NCBI GenBank assembly: GCA_018902385.1
Contig: JABSSW010000009.1
Coordinates: 310,001 to 374,000 of the forward strand
From: Physcia stellaris
Taxonomy: Eukaryota; Ascomycota; Lecanoromycetes; Caliciales; Physciaceae
Direction: 5' to 3'
Length of the DNA: 64,000 bases
Shown here: piece after piece, positions 24,083 to 34,934 of the stretch
Numbering within the stretch: the first letter of the stretch is position 1
How the letters are laid out: every line of letters begins with the position of its first letter
Notes under the pieces: model-generated
What the model saw: the letters and a program-made list of their open reading frames with translations, nothing else
The model's database searches: none
Told to the model about the DNA's origin: nothing
Position numbers and translations under genes: made by a program

Positions 24083-25436
24083 TTGGTATGAATTACGGAG
24101 GACTTATCTAGAGTGAAAATTTGAATAGCGAAACGCTGCTATTTGAGCCCTTGAAAGCAGGCTAACCTCCTTTTCAATACAATAGGCTATATCATGGTCA
24201 AAGACGTCGTTCCTGATTTCGAAACTCTTTCTCCGAATCTTCACAACCACGGTAAATGACTTCCGTGGAGCGAAATGACCAGCCAGAGAAATCCTCGAAC
24301 GGACTCGGCTGTTCGTCGTGCCAGGAGTTATTTGAGTGGGCTCTCTATGCCAAGGATACTCACCAAATAATACACAATCACGGAGTTCAACGTCATACAG
24401 TCCACATCGCTCTTCAGCTGGCCCTTGTGAATGCCTAGAAAGCCATTCAAAATATTTCCTAAAATCACGAGCCTCCTGATCAAGTCACAACTTTGAGGTC
24501 GGAAGGAGGGACTCGATGAAAATCCGCTTCGTCAAGCGGTTCTTGACCGCTTGATCGCGAAATAGGAAGATTTTGGCTGCTTGGACTACAAAGACGTCGA
24601 AATATTGTCAAGGCGTGTGAATACGACTACAAAATTCAGATCCGGCGTCCGCTTATGTAATCGGCAAAGGGGTTTGGGGAAATGGTGGACAATTAACAGG
24701 AAAGCCTCCCAGGATATCCCCGACACCAAAGCTCTTCTCGATGAACCTCTCCATTCTTTTCCCAACCGTTCAGGCACCCTCTCCACCCAGAGCAAGGAAT
24801 ATGCAGACTTTCCTTCAATCCAGCAGACAGCACAGGGTGTCGCACTCATCCTCTATTCCCCTCAGGCTTCTTTGCCTTAGCCTCGCTTGACCACTTTTGA
24901 GCAGCTGAAGAGCGTAGAGATGTAAATTAAAACCGGCCTAGTTCTACTCGGTGAGCAGTATTTAGTCGACCGGATAGCTTGGAATCGGTCACGGAAGGGT
25001 GCATACCTTCGTTGGAAGCGTGCTGACTTCTCTTTGTACAATTGCAGTGGAGGGAAACGAGCGGTGGAATGGAGAATTCGTAGCGATTATGGAGATGGAG
25101 GAGGAAGTGTCGTAGGGGAAGTTTTTGTCTGAAGTATGATGGATGGTCAAGCGTTCAGGATTCCTAGATTTTCAGATATTGTTCGTTCTATTTTCTGATT
25201 ACCGTAGTAGCGTTTCTCACGGGAGTAGCGAGTAGGTCCGGTGGGTGATCAGAGACATGCCCAAGTAGAACATGTTTCGCTCGATTACAGTAGTCCAGCG
25301 GCAGATTGCATATTCTCAAATCCCCCGAATTTTCTTTATGGCCTGCATGGGCAAAGCGAACCGTCTCCCTGCCTCTCTCTCTTCTCCTTTCCAGTCAAAC
25401 ACTCTCTAGATCCTCATTCGGCTACAACATCTTGTT
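24083..25436. other. Intergenic region, no gene recognised
   Basis: About 1.35 kb with only short overlapping ORFs on both strands (for example near 24.6-24.9 kb) that lack recognisable motifs. CT-rich DNA before 25437 probably belongs to the leader of the next gene. Confidence 0.45.
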
Positions 25437-25793
25437 ATGTCCCGTCCCCTGATCCAACAGCACCTCACCCAAAATCAGTCTCCCATCTTCAATACACCTA
25501 CCTCAGCTACCAGCAGCACCGCAAGCATCAACATGCCCTCATCAGCGGCCTGCACCTACCACCTTTTCCAGAACACCTACACATGCGACCCCAAACAGTC
25601 CACAGCCATCCTCAAGACAGGCTTGCAACAAGCCCTCGAGACCGCCAACACCACCATAGGGGAATATTTCAACCGCCGTCTGCTGCCGCTCTACGAGGCA
25701 CACCCTTTCATCACCGGCTGGGTTACGTTGGTGGTGGTCATGTTGGGTATTCTGATGGTGACCTTCCATGCTTGGACAGGAGAGGCAGTTTGA
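25437..25793 (+). CDS. Small single-pass membrane protein
   Basis: A 118-codon ORF. If translation starts at the second ATG (Met33, MPSSAACTYHLF) it is 86 residues, which may be the true form because the first 32 residues are low-complexity Ser/Thr/Gln. A polar middle part containing TYTCDPKQS is followed by a helical segment and one clear membrane span (about residues 92-112, GWVTLVVVMLGILMVTFHAW), then a short tail. No signal peptide and no known family; small fungal membrane proteins of this form are common. Function unknown. Confidence 0.5.
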   Translation: MSRPLIQQHLTQNQSPIFNTPTSATSSTASINMPSSAACTYHLFQNTYTCDPKQSTAILKTGLQQALETANTTIGEYFNRRLLPLYEAHPFITGWVTLVVVMLGILMVTFHAWTGEAV

Positions 25794-26041
25794 ACTAAGT
25801 GGAAATGGATAGACGGTTGGTGGTCTGGACAATAGATATTGGTCAACGATGCTGACTGAGTCTCGTATGGACATCCGCGATGAGAGGCTAGACCTCCTAT
25901 CAAGAGTGATCCTGGGTACGTGCGGTGCTGGATGATACGAGAAGTAGGGTCTCATGTCCTTAGGCTACGGAAGAGCCCATTTGCTGAGGTTTCAGGCGTT
26001 CTGGGAAGGCTCCCATTTCAGTGACAGTAGAGGATAGATGT

Positions 26042-26341
26042 TCAGAGGATAGGTTCCGGGTCTGAATCTATCATAGCGGTTTTTTGAATCCCTTCTTCGC
26101 CGCTCCCTTCATCTTCAGTATCTGGCCCAGATGGCCCACTTCCAAACCGAGAGTCGGTCTCGATTAATTCGGTCTCGACTCCGCTTAGCCATCTTGCTTG
26201 AGTCGGTGGTGATTCCAACACGACCTCTGTGAGTTGATCGGTTACCTTTATCTCTTTTGGTGGCGGTGAAAACATGGAAAGCTCCTGTAGGGCCGCGTTG
26301 CCTGCCATCGCTGCGCCTTCCCGAGTCTTCGCTGCCGACAT
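26042..26341 (-). CDS. Hypothetical acidic protein, weakly supported
   Basis: From an ATG at 26341 the frame codes for 99 residues, with a Pro-containing middle (FSPPPKEIKV) and an acidic C-terminal third (DTEDEGSGEEG). The frame is open further upstream without an ATG, so it may be the last exon of a longer gene. No family recognised. Confidence 0.25.
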   Translation of the reverse strand: MSAAKTREGAAMAGNAALQELSMFSPPPKEIKVTDQLTEVVLESPPTQARWLSGVETELIETDSRFGSGPSGPDTEDEGSGEEGIQKTAMIDSDPEPIL

Positions 26342-27953
26342 ATTATTCTGCTTTTCTCCTTCGCCGGGTTCGCGCACATGGACAACGTTTGATGAAGCTT
26401 GAAAGCCGGACGATGAAGACTCAAACGGGCCGGATCTCACAGGCAAGTCCACAATCAGGGCGAGAGAGAGACGAGGGCTAGATTGAGAGCTTCCTACAAT
26501 GTAAAGAGGTGAGAATAAAAGATGAACGGACAAGTCGGAGAGCTACTGCTTGAAACAGGCACCGATATCAGGTTAGCAATCGAACTCTACCTGTTATGTC
26601 AAGAGTTATGCAGTCACGCAATTACCATCAAATTTGAAATTAGGTGAAGAAAAGAAGAGATCACATTGACAGAGTGGTATATGGAGCGTGGCCAAGTCGC
26701 GAATAAAGGTCGGATCGCACTCGGATAATCGTAGACCAAGGATCCGAGCATTGAAAACTAACCTTATATAAACTCTTCCTATAATAAAATATCCTGTAAA
26801 TTCGCTTCGCGCGGGTGATCGACCGGGAAGAATTTGGACCAATCCTGACTCCGTATTCGTTAAATCCGATAAATCCAACCAATACATAATTCACGTTCCC
26901 AAAGAGGAAAACGGCTATACCCCATTTTATCAACCACCAAAGTCTTTGCGCCCGTGCAGTTGCTGCACATGTTGCACCGCAATCAACGATCACGTATCAT
27001 TTTCACTTATTTACCTAGAACTGTAGAGCAGAAAGAGTGCAGTTCAAAGCTGCAAAAATAATGAAAATCGGTTCATTATCGCAATAGTTCTGAGGCTTTC
27101 AAGACTTCGCCGCTGCCAAATCTGTGCCAGATCGCCAGCTGAGATGCCTGCGGAAAAGTTCCGTCCAACTCTTCGTTGCCTGTACAGTTGCTTCGCATCT
27201 TGCACCTCCATCAACAACCACATATGATTTTCACTTAACTACTCAGAATTGTAGAGCTAAGTGAGCGCATTCCAACGCTTCAAAAATCATTGAAATCGGT
27301 TCGTTATCGCAATAGTTCTGAAGCTTTCAAGATTACACCGCCGAGCGCTCCGCTTTCTGAAAACTCAATTCTCTCAAGTGTTTGCAGCGTTTCGATGCGA
27401 TTTCGATCATAACTCAATGCGCACTCGATCGATTTTCGATATTATTGATTGTTTGGATAGAGCTCATTTCGAGCTTCAAAACAAGCCTTCGTTTGTATGT
27501 TTTAATTGCTGGGTGCAAATGCTATTAAGATGCGAAATCGCTGGGATCGCAGAGCAATTGCGGGATATCGATTTTCGCAATCTTATCAGATTCAAACCTA
27601 ACCCTGAAGCTCTGCACGGAATTTTTTTGAAAAAATTCACGGGCAAACTTGTCCGACCATAATAGTTATTAGGGTTATATCAATAGGTATTCTTCGAGGT
27701 ATCGAGCCTGGCTTTGATTGATTTGCTGCGACTGAAGTATCTTGATGATATGTTGTGACATGGCTAGGCTATGGGTACTAAGGTGAGAGAGCTTGTTGAA
27801 ACCTTCTCATGGTACTAAAGGTTCGGATATGATCAATTTTCAATATTGGCCGAAAGATACAAAAGCCTCCCTCAAATCCTGCCAACCAGCATCAACGTAT
27901 CAGAAACTCATATTCTGGGTTTCAATTTTTTCATTGAACATTTGCTTAATTGC
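26342..27953. other. Intergenic region with a degenerate duplicated segment
   Basis: About 1.6 kb between the weak ORF and the acyl-CoA synthetase. It is moderately AT-rich and contains two diverged copies of one segment (listed separately). No gene recognised. Confidence 0.5.
26957..27355. repeat. Degenerate direct repeat, period about 228 bp
   Basis: Two copies of a segment of about 165 bp begin at 26957 and 27185. Both contain CAGTTGCT, ATTTTCACTTA, TTGTAGAGC or CTGTAGAGC, and GAAATCGGTT or GAAAATCGGTT followed by ATCGCAATAGTTCTGA and GCTTTCAAGA. They differ at many sites. No coding potential and no element ends were recognised. Confidence 0.65.
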
Positions 27954-29778
27954 TTAACTCCTCTCTCTTTCTGCACCTCTCGCCCATTCTCTCAGCACAT
28001 TCTTCCTCAATTTCCCCGTACTCGTCTTCGGTAGTTCGTCGAGGACTTCGACCTCGCGGGGAACCATGAACCTACTGATCCCACCATGGTGCTTTGCCCA
28101 CTCAATCACATCTTCTCCCTTCAGCTGCTTCCCAGGTTGGACCGTGATGAAAGCTTTTGGGCGCTCACCCCAATGCGAGTCCGCTACCGCCACGACGGCT
28201 ACTTCGAGTATGTCAGAGTGCGTCGCAAGAAGAGATTCGAGTGCTATGGATGAGATGTTCTCGCCACCACTGATGATGATGTCTTTTGCTCGATCGAGAA
28301 TTTGGGCTGCGCCATCGGGATGCCAGACTGCTAGATCTCCCGTGTGCAGTACGCCGCCAGCAAAGAGCTTTCTCGTCGCCTCGGCGTCCTTGTAATAACC
28401 CCTTGCACAGATGTTGCCAATGCATACAATCTCGCCAATTTCTTTACCATCTTTTTTGACATCGACGATTTCGCCTTCGGCTACGTCTGTCTTGATGATC
28501 CGAATGGGTAAGCTGGTAATGAAGCCATGCCCTTGCCTTGCCATTTTTTGGTACCTTTCCTGCGCGGGAAGGTTGTCCCAAGCGGGCAATAAGTAGCCTC
28601 GTGTAATTGGCCCATATGTTTCCGTGAGACCGTAGACATGTACAGGATGCAGGTTCAGATTCGTCATTTGCTCGAACAGGTGACCCGATGGTGGACTTGC
28701 AGCGACGGTTACCCTGACAGGCTCCGGCAAGACTTCGGCTTCCTTTGCGTTGCAGAGCAAGGTATTGACGGTTGGTGCGGCACAGTAGTGGGTGATATGC
28801 TCATCCCGTAGCAGTCGCCAGATCTCGGGATAGTCGATCTTACGCAAGCAATAATGAGTTCCTCTGACGGCAGTGACGGCCCAAGGGAACGTCCATCCCA
28901 TGGCATGGAACATCGGCAGAGTCCACAAGTACCGACATCGTGGCGTGTGGTAGTTGAGCTGCGATTCCACAACGTTCCCAAGTGCAGCCAGGTAGCAGCT
29001 GCGATGTGTATATTCCACCCCTTTCGGTTTGGCGGTCGTTCCACTGGTGTAGGCCAAAGCAATCAAGTCGTCCTCGTGATCTGTCTGCGATTGGAGACCG
29101 TCCCAGCCATGGTTGCCCTGTTCTCTGTCGTATCGCAGACCTTCCAAAACCGCCTCATCGAATTGCCCACTCAACTCGCCTTCGGTAGCGTCGGTATCTG
29201 CGTCGACGATCAGGGGAACGTCGGGGTGCCTTTCTCGGTAGCGGTCAAGGAGAGGCAAGAACTCGGCGTCGACGATGATTACATCCGCATCAGCATGGTC
29301 AAAGATGTACGCGATGTCCTCATGCTTCAGGCGGTAGTTGATGGCTAGGGACTCTTGTCAGACTCGATGAAACCCGTTTAGCTCCTTGGGCCATACCAAC
29401 ATTGACCGACCCAGCAGCCGCAATGCCAAATATCGACTCCAGGAATGCCGGAGTATTAGGGCATAATATGCCAACTCTTCTGTGCCCATGTTTTCTCAGA
29501 TAAAAGGCCAATCCGCGAGCCCTATCTGCCGTCTCCTGGTACGAACGCCGAAGGACCTTCCCGTTGGCCGTGACATGGTATATGGCTTCCGCCTGGGTCA
29601 CATGTCAGAAATCTCTGCATTGGTAGGAGCAATGTCATACATCAGGTTCAATGGCAGCTGCTCTTGGTAAGAAAAGAGTTGGAGAAAGCGAATGAGAATT
29701 TGGGCGGTGCTGAGAACTTGAAGATGCAGGCAGAAAATGAGCAGCAAACTTCGACAGGCGGGACTGGGGTCCGGACAT
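27954..29778 (-). CDS. Acyl-CoA synthetase / AMP-dependent ligase
   Basis: Three exons fit: 29778-29641, 29592-29397 and 29344-27954, giving 574 residues with all phases closing. It belongs to the ANL (acyl-CoA synthetase) superfamily: AMP-binding loop LAYTSGTTAKPKG, the motif VYGLTETYGP, the LHTGDLAVWHPDG motif, the hinge region DRAKDIIISGGENIS, and the C-terminal catalytic-lysine motif LPKTSTGKLRK. Such enzymes activate a carboxylic acid as an adenylate and pass it to CoA; the sequence is most like fungal medium-chain or short-chain type ligases, but the substrate cannot be read. There is no C-terminal SKL-type peroxisome signal (it ends RERS). It is co-directional with uL13, about 410 bp apart. 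Confidence 0.93.
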
Positions 29779-30188
29779 AGTAGCGGAATTAGTGACTTTG
29801 ATCAAAAGTCATTACACGCTCAAACGCCTATTCATATTACGATGTGAAACTCTCTCGACGATGAGTAGACACGAATTCAACGATTTCATTATCCCAGTTT
29901 TTGGGTGTCGGCTTGCAGATCTAGGAGTACCTGATGTGGGGTACAGTAGTGGCCGCTCTTCCGGTCGGGAAGGTACTAAAGAGTTCGAATCGTGGCTGAA
30001 AGGGGAGTGTTGATGTATGGAGCAATTTTGCCTCTTGATCATTCCATAAGCTTGATACAGCCCACGCTCCCACAGAAAAGGTTCGCTATTCTTGCGCTTG
30101 GGTCAAACCCCGTGCTAGGGCACTGACCATGAAGTCGCTCGAAGGCTCATCAAGTGCCTCTGCCGGGCAGACCATGCCGCAGTCTGAC

Positions 30189-31112
30189 CTAATAACCAAA
30201 GTCCGCGAGCTGGGCCTTGACCTTTTCATCCACGCTAGCGTTCTTTTGCGCTTCCGACAATTGCCTCCGTGCTGCCTTCTTCCGCTCGTAGTATGCAGCG
30301 CCCTTGACTTTTCTCCGCTCTTCCAAACTGCCAATCGTTAGCAAATTCCACGGGATGACTGGCATTGGAAGCCAGAGCATAGCTCCCACATACCGCTCAA
30401 CCACATCCTTGTATTTCCAGCCAACTTCATGGCTCAAGCGGCCGACCGTGCAGTACTTCCGTCCAGGCTTAAGCCTCAGCACTCTCAACGCTTGCGGGAC
30501 AACCATTCTCTTCTTCTTATCGTAAGGACCAGGGACACCCTCAAAGACCTTGAGGCGTTCCATGGCGGCGGCTCCACGAGCAGTCTTGTGGGGAATCATA
30601 CCACGGACGGTTTTGTAGAAGATGCGAGACGGGGCGCGGAAGTGGAAGGGACCTGACAGCCTTGGTGTCAGTTTTCACCTATGCTTGCTGTCTGATCAGA
30701 GGGGTTCGCTGAGACGTACCGCCACGGGTGGGATTGTAACGGGTCATCTTGCGGAGGTAGGCAAGGTACTTTACTAAAGGCCAAAGACTAGTTAGCCCGA
30801 GACCCCACGGAACAGAGGATCCCTCCGTCAATCGATCCCATCAATTGTGTAACTTCATGACCCCAGACGATGACATACACTTTGCGCGAAAAAATTCTCC
30901 AGAGATATTGAGAGCCTCGCAGCGAACCACTACGATCTTTTGTCCATTGAGCAGTTGCTTGGCCACAATGCTTGCCAAACGACCCAGTAGGTGGCCTTTG
31001 CCATCGATAATGACCTAGAGACAAGGGCGCAACAGTCAGATGGTTGCAATTAATTTGTGGAAGCTCTCAGCTAGAGGGTTGTACTACTTACAACTGGGTC
31101 GAATGTCGACAT
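30189..31112 (-). CDS. rpl16: 60S ribosomal protein uL13 (Rpl16/L13a)
   Basis: Five exons fit: 31112-31092, 31014-30879, 30773-30720, 30652-30394 and 30327-30189, giving 202 residues, the usual fungal length. The start is MSTFDPV, then [20 protein letters not shown], the core [17 protein letters not shown] and MIPHKTARG, and the C-terminal [18 protein letters not shown]. The second intron uses GTATGT, which restores the AKLKYL reading. uL13 sits on the large subunit and binds rRNA. The fourth intron (66 bp, GTATGT...GGCAG) has a length divisible by three and no stop, so a simple frame reading passes through it and adds 22 residues that the family does not have. Intron-rich ribosomal protein genes are normal in filamentous ascomycetes. 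Confidence 0.96.
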
Positions 31113-31779
31113 TTTGGTTGAGTCCTCCCTAAAACGGAGGCTTATGCTGTAAAGGGGTTTCCGATATCACTTTGGCCTGTCGCTGTCCTCTTGGTTGGCG
31201 AAGATCAAAGAAGCGGAGGGTCTGGCTATCTGTGCGTGTTCGACAAGCGAGATATGCCAAGCCCGCCGCTAGACCGCAAAGATAGTAGGTCAGCCTTAGG
31301 CGTCACTGTCGGGCCGGTTGGCAATCTAAGCTCGTCTTCGCGTCCCCTCCTTGCACGACGTGATCTAGATGAATTGAGGTTTTTATTGTACATATGTTTC
31401 AGTGTACATATCTTTTCCATGTCAAGGTAACAGCGGCGTTGAGTGCCAATTGCCAAGGCAAGTCAACATAGCGTGGTGTGTGATCGATTGGTCCTACCAA
31501 CAGATGCCATCATGTGAAGAGATCCCCCACCTTCAAGTCACGACATCGGAATAACTCGGCCATTCGCGCTTGCTTCATCCGACGTTGAGAGATACCTTGG
31601 GCTGTGACATATTGACGTTGCATTCTCCCTTCGAACCTACACATCGGGTATCTCGTAGATCGTGTCAGATCAGTGGCTGGCGCTGGAGAGGAATCCAACG
31701 GCCACTCTGGCGGATAATGAAAAGTCGAGTGGTTGGTGGTTCAAGAATCTTTTGATGATTGGCTGGGATTGCACCAATC
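31113..31779. promoter_or_regulatory. Divergent promoter region, rpl16 and pff1
   Basis: 667 bp between the start codons of uL13 (minus) and the Pff1-like protease (plus). No specific factor site was identified by eye. Short ORFs inside have no protein character. Confidence 0.55.
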
Positions 31780-34746
31780 ATGAAGATCCATAATCCCATC
31801 GCTTTCACTCCGACTCCTGTCACTGTTATCACCTCTCTCGTCTATATTGCTCTTCTTGCTGCTCTGCTGGTAGTCCACACTGTCGTTCCTTCAGCACCGA
31901 AAAGCTCTACCCCTATATCGGGCGTGAACTTGACAGAAGCTTGGCTTGACCTCCGGATACTGACCGAGGCCTACCGACCGTACAACAGCCGACAGAATGA
32001 TCACATACGAGACTGGCTGCTGCGGCGGATCGAAACTATCATTGCAGAAAACAATGCTGCTCCACCAACAACAAGTGATCCGTCATCGGATTTGGCCTCA
32101 ACGTCTTCAGCTGATTCTCCGGCTGTAGTTTTCTCAGATATCACATCTAATTTGACTTTCTCCAGCGAGCGAGAAAAGCCTGGGGCCGGGATCAGTATCT
32201 ACTTTGAAGGTACCAATATCATTGTATACATACGAGGATCCGAGGATGAAAAAGGCGAATGGTGGACGAAGAAAAGCATACCCCAAGGAAAAGGGGGTGT
32301 TTTAGTGAATGCTCATTACGACAGTGTCTCTACTGGATATGGTGCTACAGATGACGGTGTGGGAGTAATTTCAATTCTGCAGCTGATCAAGCATTTCACA
32401 AGCACTGGCAAACAACCGAAGAAAGGCATCGTTGCTCTCTTGAACAACGGCGAAGAAGATTTTCTCAATGGAGCACGAGCGTTTACCCAGCATCCAATGT
32501 CTCAGTTTGCGCATACTTTTCTCAATCTCGAAGGAGCTGGTGCCGGCGGCCGGGCAGCGCTGTTCAGAAGCACCGACACCGAGGTTACTAAAGCATACCA
32601 AACTGTACGATATCCTTTTGGCGATTGTGCTAGTGGCGATGCGTTTTCTCGAGGCGTAATACGCTCCGAGACAGATTACGTCATCTTCAATGGCCTTCTT
32701 GGCCTTCGTGGTCTCGACGTAGCTTTCACCGAGCCAAGAGCACGTTACCATACGGACGAGGATGACACGAAGCATACAAGCGTTGACTCTCTTTGGCATA
32801 TGTTGTCTGCTGCTTTAGCTACCGTGCAAGCTCTCACGTCAGACACAAGCTCCCAATTTGATGGAGAGCCTTCCGGGCGCGGCAAAGTACCGAGTGGAAA
32901 AGGTACTACAGGTGTTTGGTTCAGCTTCTTTGGCGAGAAATTTGCGGTTTTCCGACTTCATACATTGTTCGCTCTCTCAGTTACTCTTCTGGTTGTGGCA
33001 CCCTTAGTCCTGATAGTATTGGCGATCATTCTTACGAGGGTGGACAAAAACTATCTATTCAGCTCCTCTAAGCACCATCACCATCCTGAAGGAGATGACA
33101 CAGTGCCGCTGAAGGGTCTACGTGGTATCGCAAGATATCCACTCATCTTTGTATCTGCAACCGCGGCTGTCATTGCACTGGCCTTTATGTTGGAAAGCCT
33201 GAATCCTTATATCGTTTACAGTAGCCCATATGCCGTGTGGAGCATGATGCTCTCGGCATGGCTTTTCGTAGCTTGGGCGGTGACTCGGTCTGCGGATTGG
33301 CTGAGGCCTACAGCGCTCCACCGAGCTTATGCCCTCTTGTGGATGTTTGCGGCTGGATGGGTGGTACTTATCGTCATCACCGTGTTTGAGCAGAAAACGA
33401 AGATAGCTGGAGATTACTTCATGATCTTTTATTTTGCCGCCATTGCTGTTGCAACGTCCATCTCATTCTTCGAGCTTTTCGGTCTACAGAACAAATCACA
33501 GTACGCCGATGATTTTGCTACTCATGATTTCAGCACTGCAGTCGATTCACGGCCGAGGAGTGCTTCTAGCAGCAGGATCCTAGATCCAGAGCCAGACGAG
33601 ACACTCGAGGACGCGCCTGAAAGGCCCGCAGGAAATGAGGGAGAAGAGGATGCAGACGAGACCACATCTCTACTTCGCAAAGGCAGGCAATCTACCTTCG
33701 CGCGGCGGACATCTCCCCACAGTCACCGGGAAAATCAGGACCCAGTCAAGAAAAAGAGAAATAGAGTGTACGGCTTCGAACAGGATTGGAGCTGGTCTTT
33801 ACCGAGTTGGACGTGGCTACTTCAGTTTCTTATCGTGGCCCCCATTCCAGTAATTCTCGTCGGCCAAGTTGGTCTACTATTCATGTCAGGCATTCACCAA
33901 ACCCTGGGCGATGGAAACGATGTTCTCCCGGTATACCTGGGAGCGGCAGTCTTTAGTATCCTAATTCTTGCCCCTCTGGGACCCTTCCTTCACCGCTACA
34001 CATTTCACATCCCAACATTCCTTTTCCTTATCTTCGCGGGAACTCTCATCTACAACGTCATTGCCTTTCCATTCTCAGGAAACAACCGTCTCAAACTCTA
34101 TTTCATGCAGAACGTTGACCTCGATACTGGCATCAGCCGGGTCTCATTGACTGGCGTCGGAGACCCCTACATGAGCGAAACGATCGCCAGTCTCCCTAGT
34201 TCCGCCGGCCAAGAACCCTCTTGTGTACCAAGCATTCTGCGCAAAGGGCTCACCGAGTGCAGCTGGAATGGCCTGGCTCCAGCTGTGGTGAAAAGCCCCC
34301 ACCCCGACATCCCTCCCTTGTACAACTACGCGGACTGGCTCACGTACCACGTTTTCCGCGCTCCCAACAGCACCGAAGCCCGCATCCGCCTCTGGGGCCG
34401 TAACACACGTGCTTGTAAAATCCAATTCAACCGACCCATATCCGACTTCCACGTCGATGGCGCAGGGGACGATAAGCGGTTCAAGCGCGTCTCGGAAGAT
34501 GGAAGTAAGGAGATTAGACTTTGGAGCAGAACGTGGGAGAAGGAGTGGACTGTGCACGTGAAGTGGGAGATAGGTGAGGACGGGGCGAGGGGGATGGATG
34601 GGAGGGTGGTGTGTCTCTGGAGCGACGACAATGAGACCGGGACGATTCCGGCGCTCGATGAGGTTAGGCATTTTGCGCCGGAGTGGGTGGCAATCGCTAA
34701 GTTGGGGGATGGACTTGTGGAGGGGAGTAAGGCTTTTTTGGTGTGA
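31780..34746 (+). CDS. pff1: Vacuolar membrane protease, M28 family (Pff1-like)
   Basis: A single exon of 988 residues; the ATG at 31780 is chosen because the frame upstream has only a TTG. A membrane span (about residues 15-38) is followed by a lumenal M28 aminopeptidase domain with AHYDS (His179), GATDDG (Asp191/192) and NNGEEDF (Glu225/226) as metal and catalytic residues, and the later ARYHTDEDD motif. About eight further membrane spans follow from residue 390, interrupted by a charged linker (about 600-660), and a lumenal C-terminal domain. Pff1 proteins are zinc-dependent peptidases of the fungal vacuole membrane with this layout and length. All expected metal ligands appear present. 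It converges with the Aim18-like gene, 188 bp apart. Confidence 0.95.
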   Translation: MKIHNPIAFTPTPVTVITSLVYIALLAALLVVHTVVPSAPKSSTPISGVNLTEAWLDLRILTEAYRPYNSRQNDHIRDWLLRRIETIIAENNAAPPTTSDPSSDLASTSSADSPAVVFSDITSNLTFSSEREKPGAGISIYFEGTNIIVYIRGSEDEKGEWWTKKSIPQGKGGVLVNAHYDSVSTGYGATDDGVGVISILQLIKHFTSTGKQPKKGIVALLNNGEEDFLNGARAFTQHPMSQFAHTFLNLEGAGAGGRAALFRSTDTEVTKAYQTVRYPFGDCASGDAFSRGVIRSETDYVIFNGLLGLRGLDVAFTEPRARYHTDEDDTKHTSVDSLWHMLSAALATVQALTSDTSSQFDGEPSGRGKVPSGKGTTGVWFSFFGEKFAVFRLHTLFALSVTLLVVAPLVLIVLAIILTRVDKNYLFSSSKHHHHPEGDDTVPLKGLRGIARYPLIFVSATAAVIALAFMLESLNPYIVYSSPYAVWSMMLSAWLFVAWAVTRSADWLRPTALHRAYALLWMFAAGWVVLIVITVFEQKTKIAGDYFMIFYFAAIAVATSISFFELFGLQNKSQYADDFATHDFSTAVDSRPRSASSSRILDPEPDETLEDAPERPAGNEGEEDADETTSLLRKGRQSTFARRTSPHSHRENQDPVKKKRNRVYGFEQDWSWSLPSWTWLLQFLIVAPIPVILVGQVGLLFMSGIHQTLGDGNDVLPVYLGAAVFSILILAPLGPFLHRYTFHIPTFLFLIFAGTLIYNVIAFPFSGNNRLKLYFMQNVDLDTGISRVSLTGVGDPYMSETIASLPSSAGQEPSCVPSILRKGLTECSWNGLAPAVVKSPHPDIPPLYNYADWLTYHVFRAPNSTEARIRLWGRNTRACKIQFNRPISDFHVDGAGDDKRFKRVSEDGSKEIRLWSRTWEKEWTVHVKWEIGEDGARGMDGRVVCLWSDDNETGTIPALDEVRHFAPEWVAIAKLGDGLVEGSKAFLV

Positions 34747-34934
34747 GCTTTGTTAATTGAACGTCAGCTATTTATTTGAGAGGAGCCGCGTTCTCTGGGG
34801 ATTTTGCCAACAGTAATACTTTTGTATCATGTACATATGTACTTTGGGGGTTTCAACACTGATAGCTCGATTTGATACAGTGAAATACTACACATCTGAT
34901 CGCTCCTAGATTATCGCCCGACCGTGATGCACCG
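34747..34934. other. Convergent 3' region between pff1 and the Aim18-like gene
   Basis: 188 bp shared by the 3' ends of two converging genes. No further feature seen. Confidence 0.5.

Noticed and set aside
29984-30010. tRNA-like GTTCGAATC sequence
   Set aside because: No acceptor or anticodon stem could be drawn around it. No tRNA was found in the window.
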